Assembly: GCA_040954595.2 (NCBI GenBank)
Contig: CM082577.2
Span: forward strand, 20,274,001 to 20,338,000
DNA: 64,000 bases
DNA from: Balanoglossus misakiensis
Lineage: Eukaryota; Hemichordata
Direction of reading: 5' to 3'
Shown here: positions 1 through 12,700 of the stretch, in pieces
How the letters are laid out: each line of letters begins with the position of its first letter
Numbering within the stretch: the stretch's first letter is position 1
Notes under the pieces: model-generated
What the model saw: only the letters and a program-made list of their open reading frames with translations
What the model was told of the DNA's origin: nothing
The model's database searches: none
Program-made: the position numbers and the translations under genes

Positions 1-3000
1 TAGTTTCTGTGAAGTGAAGAGTTTTTCGGTGAGCATTTGTCCATTTGTTTTTTGGTTGTTATGTACACAGTGTGGATATACATAGACTAAAATATGCAAG
101 TGTTCAAAAAAGGCTCAAGCACACATCATTTGGCGAACATATGTTTCTTTAAACCAAATAGCTACCACTTTTAGTGCATTTTCATTTAGTCAAACTACTT
201 CAATCATCTCCTCATCCTTAGTACAATTATAACTAACCAAATTACAATGTCATAATCATTTATTAGAAATGTAACACTTTTGAACATTTCCTTCATGGCT
301 GCAAAAATACTTTTCATAAACTGCTGGTTTTCTCATCAGTTATATGCAGCAACATTGTAACGAATTCCTAACAAGAACACTTCTGAAAACTGGTACACTG
401 ATTTTAGAGAATTTTGTCCAAATTTTGAGGCAATGTCAATGTCTTTTATAAACACAGCTTGTAAAAACAAACATGTCCTAAGAGTAAAAGAAATATATTG
501 TCACAAAATTATTCAAAAAGGTTTCCAACTCTATAATTAAAAAACACACATATCTAGACGTCTTACTTAGACTAACCATGACATGCATTCTGCATGTACC
601 AGGAATATTGCAGCTTTAGTTTTTAGACATTGCTTGAGGGCGCTCTCCATGATAATTATTTACAGCAAGTTTATTCAAAAAGTAGTAAGCATTAAATTTC
701 CATAAGCTGTAACTTTTTGCTGATTTTAGTAATTTTGCTTTGTGTATCTACTGCAGTTTCTTGTTCAAATACCCGAAGGTGGATGAAATGCCCAGTATCA
801 AGATTAAATGCAACCTATATGTATATAGTCGGCATTGTTATTGTGCCAAATTTTAATTCAAGTTCAAATCAGAAATTCTTTGTCAACAATAACAATGGCC
901 ATTACATGTGGATCGGAGTATCTAGAATGCTGTTTGGAGTTGAGCAAGAAATTGCATTTGATATATAGAACATAAATACTGAAAATAAAGCCAAATGTTA
1001 CAGCTATGTCCCTTAAAGGGGAAATCTGTCGTAGCTGATTTCTACATAATTTGGTAGCTTTGATGTCACTCTTTCAGAAAAAAACATATTCGCCATGTAT
1101 AGGTCGCGCGATTTTTTACAAAATCTAGGGAAAGTTGGCAGAATTTCCAATATGGCGTTTACTGTAATTTGAATCATGGGAAAAAAAGCGCCAGGAGCAA
1201 CTTCCGCCCACCATGGTGTGGGTGATACCATTCTCCGATTGGTGTCACTGGGCGACAGACTAGGCGTATTTTCATAGCTATTGTTTGTTCTTTGCATCAG
1301 TTGATAAACAATCATCAGCAAAGTCGAAAATTTGTCATCTATTGACAGTTTTCATGAGCTATAACCCATGGAAAATATGCAAATACGCTTAGCTTGTGAC
1401 ACAGTGACACCAATCGGAAAATGGTATCACCCACACTAAGGTGGGCGGAAGTTGGTCCTGGCGCTTTTTTTCCCATGATTCAAATTACAGTAAACGCCAT
1501 ATTGGAAATTCTGCCAACTTTCCCTAGATTTTGTAAAAAATCGCGCGGCCTATACATGGCGAATATGTTTTTTTCTGAAAGAGTGACATCAAAGCTACCA
1601 AATTATGCAGAAATCAGCTACGACGGATTTCCCCTTTAATCAAAAATACACATTACAGTTTTAAAAAAACTCTGATAATAAATTAAAGTTGAGACATGAG
1701 CAGACACTGTGTGAAAACCTGAATGTAACACATACATAGTTACCCTTGTGAGTGGAGCCAATTAATTACCTGAAGAGATATCAAATTCAGCTGTGTCACT
1801 CTTGAGATAGGTCGAATTTCATAAGAATAAATCCATTAAATATATGAATGAGCTAACAATTATTTGCGTATCATACCCACAAAACTTTTGGCATTGTAAC
1901 AATATGCTTAAAATACATTTTGTAGTTGCATAATTATGGTAGAATAATTCTTGAGAAATACCCTAAGGCATAGACAGAATATTTATTTTGCACATTACTC
2001 TCAATTATTCATTCCACATCCTTTACTAGAATAGCGTCATTTTTCATATCAATTAGTCTCCACTGAAGTATTTTGCTCTGCAATCTTTGGCTTTCAGATA
2101 CAAATTCTCAATGTCAAGGATATTAGGAATCCTCATCATTTTGAAAATTTAACATAATATTCTTCTTCCAGGACTTTGGAATCAAATTCAACTTCTATAA
2201 TCTGTCTTAATTTGTTCTTGAACAAGCTTCTTTCTCCCCTCTTCCTATTGTTCTCATTTCACCCAAAATCTCTTCATTGTTCTTATAGGGACATGACATC
2301 CCCCAAGTGTATTCCTGGAGAGCACCCTCTAGTAACATTTCATGATTTAGAATTGCACTTTTCATTTTTTGTATGTAATAATGCAGTTTGCATGATAACC
2401 ATGCCAATACTCTTTGAATAAAACAGAATTCATATTCTTATTTTCCCATTTTTGAATTGCAGATGTAAATGTGGCTATTGATGATGTGACATTAACTTGT
2501 TAATGTTCGTTTTCTCTTTTTGGTCATTCAGTGTATACACTTAGACTTTACAGTCAGGGATTTAGACAAGAGTTGACCTGGTCAAAAAAAAACAGACTAC
2601 ATCACCTGTACCCACAGCTTTGAAAATTTTCTTTTCAGAATGTATTACCACTTGAACCACAACAATCCTAAGTTGACCACTTCATTGAAAAGAACCATAT
2701 ACTTTTTAAACACTTGAACTAAATAACACCCTTGATAATATACACCTGATTAATACTGCATAGATACACGGTAATCCCATGATTAAGCCCATGTTGCTAA
2801 ATTCACAAGCAAGGCCTATCTTGAGCTTCCAAATCAATGTAAATAGAGAACAGACAATTTGGTCTTGATGTCTTAAGGTTTAACATACAAAAGAATATTT
2901 TACTTTCACTTGCTGTTGCTGTAGTTGTATCTTCTGGTTATCTCCAACATGTGATTGGATATGGACACTGACCTTCACCTTCATTTTCAGTCAAATGTAA

Positions 3001-3540
3001 GGTTACTCTACAGGTGGAAGCCGAATACATTATTAATATATGGAGATGAACAACAAGTACGATGCCGTCTATGATAGTAAAATGCCATTTGGGGGAACTA
3101 AAATAACCAAGTTTTTGTTACGTTTGATGCATAGCCCTTGTCCTTTTTTGTAGAGGCAAGGTTTTTTTTACACCAAAAATAGGCAAAAACGCCCCCAAAA
3201 TACAAATTTCACCACAATCTGAACAAACTTTACTTATAGGTTAAGCAATCACAGACCAGTCATTTCCGAGAAGATGATGAGACACCATTGCAATGTTCAG
3301 CATCCATTAATGCAAATGTTAGAATCTCTTGGCGAGACTTTTGTCAAAATAGGTCCATGCCCAACCTTGTTCAAAATCAAGAAAATGTCACCTATGGTAG
3401 ATGGCCGAAGAGAACACTTCTTTAATTTAAATCAAAGCTACAGGAAAGAGGGCAATCTTTGTTGCACTTTCTGCACATGTGTACCTCCAGCAGTTGCTCT
3501 ATGTTACTGCATTACACAATGGTTCAAAATGGATACTTAC
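1..3540. other. region downstream of exon 13: no coding exon recognised
   Basis: AT-rich intronic or 3' flanking DNA. I looked on the minus strand for the missing C-terminal exon and found none I could support. It contains the palindromic element at 1017-1635 and, at about 690-970, a stretch resembling the interior of the element at 55935-57951. Confidence 0.5.
1017..1635. mobile_element. palindromic MITE with TTAA target duplication (piggyBac-like)
   Basis: Two arms of about 235 bp are inverted copies of each other around a centre of about 150 bp. The tips read AGGGGAAATC and the element is flanked on both sides by TTAA (1013-1016, 1636-1639). TTAA duplications are made by piggyBac and Kolobok transposases. 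There is no transposase inside, so it is non-autonomous. Confidence 0.75.
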
Positions 3541-3724
3541 AGGCAAGGGTGGTGGAATAGGTATAGCAGGGGCTGTTGTTAGCAATCCTGTGTAGCTATT
3601 GGATTGTCCTTGGTCAGCTACAGTCTCCCTGCCATAGTCAGGCATTGGCAAATTGGGGTCCAAATCTACCAGATTTCCTTCACTTTTTGGCCTTATGAGA
3701 GAAGACTGGGGAACACCATTTCCC
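3541..3724 (-). CDS. BAIAP2: BAIAP2-like exon 13 (post-SH3 tail)
   Basis: Acceptor TATTTTAAG, donor GTAAGTATC; 1 nt + 61 codons. Contains [20 protein letters not shown], corresponding to the STGNLLDKDDLAIPPPDYG segment of IRSp53, and ends in a proline-rich stretch (IPIPPPLP) typical of WW/SH3 ligands. The good donor shows that at least one more exon follows. Confidence 0.9.
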
Positions 3725-6700
3725 CTTAAAATAAAAAAATTCAAACTTGTTATATTACTAATATTAAGAGCATCTCAAATCTGGACAATTCAATGTAGCC
3801 TACCCAATATGTTGATGGTAGGTCCAGAATAATACAGTTACTAGAGATCCATCATCTTTTCTCACAATTTGCTACGATGTATAATGAGTTCTTAGGACAT
3901 AGGTACCTGATTTAGAGGCTAGACTTCAGTACCCAGGGCAGTTAAACCATCACCATACAATACACCATGAATGCTTTTGTGTCTTAAAGAGATGGGTCCC
4001 ATACAAAAAGGGTATTACTGATAATTGTGTAAAGTAGGAAAATTCAAATGTGCGGGTCGCTTCTGTTCAGGATCCAATTTCCCCTGAATTTTCTTTGCCA
4101 ACATTTTCTACAAACAACTGTCATTTCTGGTTAACATCATCACTATGTACTACACTATGCCTATTTTGAGGCTAACCCATGTTTATCATATGCCTATATT
4201 CATGTGCCCATGTCAAGTCTATGGGGAAAAGCGCCCTCACACCCGTGCAGTTTTTTTGCTTATCACGCCCCGGCACGGTGACCATATTTGGAAGACGCGT
4301 TCGATATCCGGATCTAGTTTTGAGTTTATTGCGCGAGATTTGAAAGTTGTCGTTGCTAAGTTCTGAATTCCATTTGTCAGCATCGATCATTGCGAGGAAA
4401 AAATAATACCTCACTCACGCTCAGCTGTGTGAATCAAGCGCGTCTATATCTCACGTGCAATTGAATGTAAATAAATGACATAATGCATATCAATCCGCAA
4501 GAACTGGAGGAATACGGCTCATTTCAAAAAGACAGTTTAACACGAAATATTTACATTTCAAAATATTACAGAATGTGTATTTTATTAATTTCTTGGTGAT
4601 TTATTGTTCAATAAGGCATATGATAAAACCTTTACGGCCCTGATACGGGCCGTAAAGATTATTAATTAACAAATGCTCTATGGTCTGTGTTTAATTTTTT
4701 TTCATCAGAGTGCGAATGAGGTAGACTACTTTGTAACCTCATCAGTTTGTTCATTCGTACTCGCTGCTTCAAATTCATGTGAACCCTCATAAACTACAAA
4801 TCAGTGCCTGATATCTATGTTCCTTTGTTTTTATGTTATACATTTTTGAAGGTGACTAGGACTCAATTTTGGCGTCGATGTATACATCCACAGCTACTTG
4901 TGCATTGTCTAGCCATGTCGATGTATACTCATTGACAAACTACTTCTTTGGACAAGCTGTCAATCACGTGAAAATAGGCGAGGCTTAACTGTACAAGGCC
5001 GATGAAATTCCATGATGTTTATCACCTCAAATCTCATTAATTTGTATTTAGTCTGGGCGGGAAATGATGCCAGTTGGAGAAATCTGGCATATGACAATTG
5101 TGTTATCGATGCACCAGGACCTTTGACAGTATGCATTCTTCCTTCACCTTGTAAACCCAAAAGACAGGACATTTATTACCTGACATTTTCATGATGACAA
5201 CAGCGACATTGATGATGATTTTGTTGGTTTTGAAGACTTTAATTTTATACCGATAGAAGCCATTACTAATCCCAACTGTGACGATTACTTTGTAGCAAAT
5301 GTCGATGTCACAAGACATTGTTATTTCATTATTATATATATTCCGGAAATATTTAGAAAGTTCTAGAAGGTCATTCAAATGCCAAGTTGGAATTGGTAAG
5401 ACCCTGTCAGAACATTCATGAAGTTTTAGAAGTTTCTAGAATGGTTAATTTTAGAAAGTTACGTCATATTTTTATGATGTCATAGTTAATTTTAGTAACG
5501 AACTGACTATAAATTTGGAGAGAAGTTTGAGTTCGGTGTGCAGTTCTGGAGTTGTTCTGGAGTCGCGTTGAGCGATTGTACCAGCAGAGTGAATATAAGT
5601 TCACTGGTGTTTTCACAGTGAAGACTTTCTATTGCGATATCCTGTGTGTTTCCTTCAGTGTTACACCAACCAATATAAAAGAACCTGGAGGTCACTACGT
5701 TGTAGCGGTCTGCGAATCTACCCATGACGACAGCGCAACGCTTGTATTGTGACAATTGGCGAGCTGTGGATGTACACAAGTCAGCTGACATGCATTGTTT
5801 TTGACGCTGTGTCTGCATACTTAATATTTTGTATCTCAAAATGGCATTGCTTTTGGCATTGCTTTGTTTTTTGTTTAAAATTCTTGAAAGTTAGAGCAAA
5901 AAGTTTCGAGACAACCAGATTTTTTTGTTACCGGCAAAAAGTCCTGAGCCTAGGAGATCTTGTCTCATAGACTATCATGGCACTTTGCAGGTTAATTTGG
6001 TATTAAAGTTGCCAACCTTTCCTACAAAGACCAAATGAAAGAATTGAATCAATGGTGAGACCCAACTTACCTAATTTCTGTGAGGGTCTCTTGGAGAGGT
6101 TCTGTGTATGCAATTGGAAACCACCCTGATTTCATGGAGACTAAACTCTTACCAAAGTGCCAACCATTTTTCCTCTCACCAACCAACATGATGACTTCAC
6201 CCTGTAATCAACAGCAATAGTTATAGCTTACAGGAATCAGTAAGAATTTAATACTCAAATCACTAGTGCTATAACAGTTACATCCTGGACATTTGACCCC
6301 GTGGACACTTGCCCCAGCCCTATCCTGAACCCCGCGGACACTTGCCCCAGCCCTATCCTGAACCCCGCGGACACTTGCCCCAGCCCTATCCTGAACCCAC
6401 TGGACACTTGCCCCAGCCCTATCCTGAACCCCGCGGACACTTGCCCCAGCCCTATCCTGAACCCACTGGACACTTGCCCCAGCCCTATCCTGAACCCACT
6501 GGACACTTGCCCCAGCCCTATCCTGAACCCCGCGGACACTTGCCCCAGCCCTATCCTGAACCCCGCGGACACTTGCCCCAGCCCTATCCTGAACCCCGCG
6601 GACACTTGCCCCAGCCCTATCCTGAACCCACTGGACACTTGCCCCAGCCCTATCCTGAACCCCGCGGACACTTGCCCCAGCCCTATCCTGAACCCACTGG

Positions 6701-9700
6701 ACACTTGCCCCAGCCCTATCCTGAACCCACTGGACACTTGCCCCAGCCCTATCCTGAACCCCGCGGACACTTGCCCCAGCCCTATCCTGAACCCACTGGA
6801 CACTTGCCCCAGCCCTATCCTGAACCCCGCGGACACTTGCCCCAGCCCTATCCTGAACCCCGCGGACACTTGCCCCAGCCCTATCCTGCACCCCGCGGAC
6901 ACTTGCCCCAGCCCTATCCTGAACCCACTGGACACTTGCCCCAGCCCTATCCTGAACCCCGCGGACACTTGCCCCAGCCCTATCCTGAACCCACTGGACA
7001 CTTGCCCCAGCCCTATCCTGAACCCCGCGGACACTTGCCCCAGCCCTATCCTGAACCCCGCGGACACTTGCCCCAGCCCTATCCTGCACCCCGCGGACAC
7101 TTGCCCCAGCCCTATCCTGAACCCACTGGACACTTGCCCCAGCCCTATCCTGAACCCCGCGGACACTTGCCCCAGCCCTATCCTGAACCCACTGGACACT
7201 TGCCCCAGCCCTATCCTGAACCCCGCGGACACTTGCCCCAGCCCTATCCTGAACCCCCTGGACACTTGCCCCAGCCCTATCCTGAACCCCCTGGACACTT
7301 GCCCCAGCCCTATCCTGAACCCCGCGGACACTTGCCCCAGCCCTATCCTGAACCCCGCGGACACTTGCCCCAGCCCTATCCTGAACCCACTGGACACTTG
7401 CCCCAGCCCTATCCTGAACCCCGCGGACACTTGCCCCAGCCCTATCCTGAACCCCGCGGACACTTGCCCCAGCCCTATCCTGAACCCCGTGGACACTTGC
7501 CCCAGCCCTATCCTGAACCCACTGGACACTTGCCCCAGCCCTATCCTGAACGCCGCGGACACTTGCCCCAGCCCTATCCTGAACCCCGCGGACACTTGCC
7601 CCAGCCCTATCCTGAACCCACTGGACACTTGCCCCAGCCCTATCCTGAACCCACTGGACACTTGCCCCAGCCCTATCCTGAACCCCGCGGACACTTGCCC
7701 CAGCCCTATCCTGAACCCCGCGGACACTTGCCCCAGCCCTATCCTGAACCCCGCGGACACTTGCCCCAGCCCTATCCTGAACCCCGTGGACACTTGCCCC
7801 AGCCCTATCCTGAACCCACTGGACACTTGCCCCAGCCCTATCCTGAACCCACTGGACACTTGCCCCAGCCCTATCCTGAACCCACTGGACACTTGCCCCA
7901 GCCCTATCCTGAACCCACTGGACACTTGCCCCAGCCCTATCCTGCACCCACTGGACACTTGCCCCAGCCCTATCCTGAACCCCGCGGACACTTGCCCCAG
8001 CCCTATCCTGAACCCACTGGACACTTGCCCCAGCCCTATCCTGAACCCCGTGGACACTTGCCCCAGCCCTATCCTGAACCCACTGGACACTTGCCCCAGC
8101 CCTATCCTGAACCCCGCGGACACTTGCCCCAGCCCTATCCTGAACCCTGCGGACACTTGCCCCAGCCCTATCCTGAACCCCGTGGACACTTGCCCCAGCC
8201 CTATCCTGAACCCCGCGGACACTTGCCCCAGCCCTATCCTGAACCCCGTGGACACTTGCCCCAGCCCTATCCTGAACCCACTGGACACTTGCCCCAGCCC
8301 TATCCTGAACGCCGCGGACACTTGCCCCAGCCCTATCCTGAACCCCGCGGACACTTGCCCCAGCCCTATCCTGAACCCACTGGACACTTGCCCCAGCCCT
8401 ATCCTGAACCCCGCGGACACTTGCCCCAGCCCTATCCTGAACCCCGCGGACACTTGCCCCAGCCCTATCCTGAACCCCGCGGACACTTGCCCCAGCCCTA
8501 TCCTGAACCCCGTGGACACTTGCCCCAGCCCTATCCTGAACCCACTGGACACTTGCCCCAGCCCTATCCTGAACCCACTGGACACTTGCCCCAGCCCTAT
8601 CCTGAACCCACTGGACACTTGCCCCAGCCCTATCCTGAACCCACTGGACACTTGCCCCAGCCCTATCCTGCACCCACTGGACACTTGCCCCAGCCCTATC
8701 CTGAACCCCGCGGACACTTGCCCCAGCCCTATCCTGAACCCACTGGACACTTGCCCCAGCCCTATCCTGAACCCCGTGGACACTTGCCCCAGCCCTATCC
8801 TGAACCCACTGGACACTTGCCCCAGCCCTATCCTGAACCCCGCGGACACTTGCCCCAGCCCTATCCTGAACCCTGCGGACACTTGCCCCAGCCCTATCCT
8901 GAACCCCGTGGACACTTGCCCCAGCCCTATCCTGAACCCCGCGGACACTTGCCCCAGCCCTATCCTGAACCCCGTGGACACTTGCCCCAGCCCTATCCTG
9001 AACCCACTGGACACTTGCCCCAGCCCTATCCTGAACGCCGTGGACACTTGCCCCAGCCCTATCCTGAACCCCGCGGACACTTGCCCCAGCCCTATCCTGA
9101 ACCCCGCGGACACTTGCCCCAGCCCTATCCTGAACCCACTGGACACTTGCCCCAGCCCTATCCTGAACCCCGCGGACACTTGCCCCAGCCCTATCCTGAA
9201 CCCACTGGACACTTGCCCCAGCCCTATCCTGAACCCACTGGACACTTGCCCCAGCCCTATCCTGAACCCCGCGGACACTTGCCCCAGCCCTATCCTGAAC
9301 CCCGCGGACACTTGCCCCAGCCCTATCCTGAACCCCGCGGACACTTGCCCCAGCCCTATCCTGAACCCCGTGGACACTTGCCCCAGCCCTATCCTGAACC
9401 CACTGGACACTTGCCCCAGCCCTATCCTGAACCCCGCGGACACTTGCCCCAGCCCTATCCTGAACCCCGCGGACACTTGCCCCAGCCCTATCCTGAACCC
9501 CGCGGACACTTGCCCCAGCCCTATCCTGAACCCACTGGACACTTGCCCCAGCCCTATCCTGAACCCACTGGACACTTGCCCCAGCCCTATCCTGCACCCA
9601 CTGGACACTTGCCCCAGCCCTATCCTGAACCCCGCGGACACTTGCCCCAGCCCTATCCTGAACCCACTGGACACTTGCCCCAGCCCTATCCTGAACCCCG

Positions 9701-12700
9701 CGGACACTTGCCCCAGCCCTATCCTGAACCCACTGGACACTTGCCCCAGCCCTATCCTGAACCCCGTGGACACTTGCCCCAGCCCTATCCTGAACCCACT
9801 GGACACTTACCCCAGCCCTATCCTGAACCCTTAACGATGCAGGAAATGTGGGGATGCTAAATCTTCATCAGTAAATGTCATGATACCAAATCCTTGGGGC
9901 TTTTCATTTTACTGGTGACCATCAGCAACCATCAGACTTCAGTTGACTAAGCAAGATGCTAAACATCCCTGTTTTCTGAGGGGTAATTTCTCATGCAAGC
10001 TCATCACAAACAGCCACTTGCTTCCCCTCAAGTTTCAGCCACATCCCCTGTTACAAAATGACCTATTCCCTCAGTTACCATTCACGTCTGGGTTGAGGTC
10101 AGACAAGCTAGGTTCATTATCCATTCATGGCTGTTTTAGCTCAGGCAAGGGCTACTGAAAAAATCGCATCAAGGACACAGTGGTCCCATTGAGGGAATAC
10201 TCAAGAAAAAGTCTACACCTGAGTACATGGCCATATACAGACAGACAGACAGACACACACACACACACACAAATAGCGAGAGATCAATGGCCAAGCACAG
10301 ACTAACCCATAAGCTACCAATGGCATATGTAGTGTACATACACTAAATAGAACAGCTGGCCTCTTTAAAACTTAGCCAGTTATGTAATCTTTCAGGAATT
10401 TGCTGTGAATATAAACAAATCAATGAAGTAAATACACACCACTTCGCAAAGCAATCTGACCAGTAGTTCTTGAGTTATTGAGTTTTGACCAAATTCACAT
10501 TTTCCAGCTAATTTGCATATTTTTGGCAATGACAACTTCATTTGAACAAACTCCCATCTACAGCCCAGCCTGCATCTGCACACCAAATATCAAGGTGATA
10601 CACGCAGTGGTTTTCAAGTTTTTGATGTGGACAGACATACAGAAATACATACAGACGCAACCGTAAGGTCCCATGGTATATAGCCTTATAGGCCTATACC
10701 AATGGGACCTAAAACCTATCTAGTGACAAAAAACTCAGACACTAAACACAACACTTACAGAAATGTAAGAAAAATTGGTGATTTTTTTCTTCATCAAATT
10801 TTACCCATTAGACTACACCTATATAGAATTGCAGATGGATCTTTTCCGTGAGTGTGTCTGTGTGTGTGGGTGTGGGGGGGGGGGGGGGTTGGTTGAGCTG
10901 AATATGACCTCAACCTCAACATTAAAGGTCATGAGAATTTTATTGGGGCATTTGCCCGGAGGGGCACTTTCCCGACTAATAATAGTATTTTGCCTTCAGC
11001 AGAGTTCGGAATTTTGATGATTTATACTACATGTATGTTATACATCATTCAATATTGATTAGGAATGCAGTGAGTGCAATATACTTACTTCATTGAAGGT
11101 CAGTTGATTTTGTCCACTTGACATATGACTGTAAATAGCTTGTACACGATTGCCACTTTCTAATACATTCATAGCACCATCTGACTTATTTCGTATGTGT
11201 GCAGCTCCTGAGTTCAAAACATCAGCTAAGCAAGAAAAGCATATATATATATATATGTATAAATTATAAACAAAATATAGATGAAAAACTGAATTTTAAT
11301 GATGCTGTAAATTCTCAGCAGTCTTTCCACATGCTAATTGGCACAGGACATGTCCTCAATAAACGCTATTCACAACAGCCAATAGTCATATATAGTCTGG
11401 ACATTACAATACATGTACTTATAATTATCACATGAACTGGCCCAGATCACCACCTGTGTGACGTAGACCAGGACAGATCAAAAATCCAGATCACCCCTGT
11501 TCTACGACATCAACCGGAATTATTTCCATCAATTCGCCGTAGTTTTGTTGTCAAACAGAAACAGTATGTGTACTGGCATTTAAAATACAGAAATTAAAAA
11601 ATGATGGTTCCATGACAATATCGCTTTGTAAGCTCAAAACAGACAGGTGGAATTTTCAAAAGAAGACAGTCGACGCAACGATCATGGACGATCGTCGCTG
11701 TCAAAGTTTTGGGTCAGGTACATAGCCTAGGCTATGTACCCCGTGGTTTTCGTGGAAGCGTACAACTTCTCGCCTGCGGCTCGAAGTTGCACTGCTCCGC
11801 GAAAACCACTCGTATCCGAGGACGTCAAACAAAGAAAGATATATCATGGGATTATATATGTAAATGCATATTAGATTCAATACACATGTACAGACTTAAA
11901 GCCCCAGTATTTCTCGTGTGTATCCATTTTACATCATCGAAAAATGCCCGTTTTTACCGTATATTCATCCGGGAATACTACATAATGAAGATAGTAGAAA
12001 GGTTTGGGCAACTGTAGCTACGTGCAAGCTGTAAATATTGCCCGTAACACTTGAAATGATGCGCGGGTTTGTCTACAATGGAAATGTAGTACATGTCGAT
12101 CAGCAAACGTGCCACTTTGACATTTGATGTCAGACCATTTTCGGATTTGATCTGCTTCCATCGACTGATTTCTCCCACATAGTTATCTTCCCAAAATTTC
12201 GCCGAATTAGTGCGCATTTCTTCGCTGAGTCGCTTGATTTGGGGCGACCAAACCTCTTCCGCGTAGATTCACATTTGATTTCGTATGCTCAGTAGTCACG
12301 TTTGTCAACAGAGCCTGACTTTCTGTCCGGACAGAAAGTCATTCTTCACTTGTTATATTGTAAATTTTATGTGTTTATGAATAGAGCTGGGCATGATAAC
12401 TGTTCGATTCAGTATCAATTATCATCTACTTTTAGAAATTATAGATGCCATTTCAAACAAAATTTACGTGAAAACGAGAAATACTGAGGCTTTAATGACT
12501 CCCCATGATAAGGTTCAGGAGTTCCTCTTTCAAAGTTCTGAAAATCGGTGTTCTCTCACTAATTTTGGCATCCTGCATTCCCCTGTATAAGTCTTTATTC
12601 TCCTTATTTTGTCAAAAGGTAGACGTAATTCAGAAAATAAAAGAAGCTGGTGGTAGTTATCAGGTTAGAATTGGAAAATATTGCAGCATAGGTTATGAAC

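Noticed and set aside
1013-1639. Similar 72- and 102-codon frames in opposite orientation
   Set aside because: Produced by the palindromic MITE arms.
2897-2970. Possible Gln-rich terminal exon of the BAIAP2-like gene on the minus strand
   Set aside because: A donor-like GTAAAA exists, but the acceptor has no pyrimidine tract, and the peptide resembles no family tail.
6208-9860. Four overlapping frames of about 1,130-1,180 codons
   Set aside because: They are read-through of the 33-bp minisatellite, whose length is a multiple of 3. The block lies in an intron with splice-supported exons on both sides.
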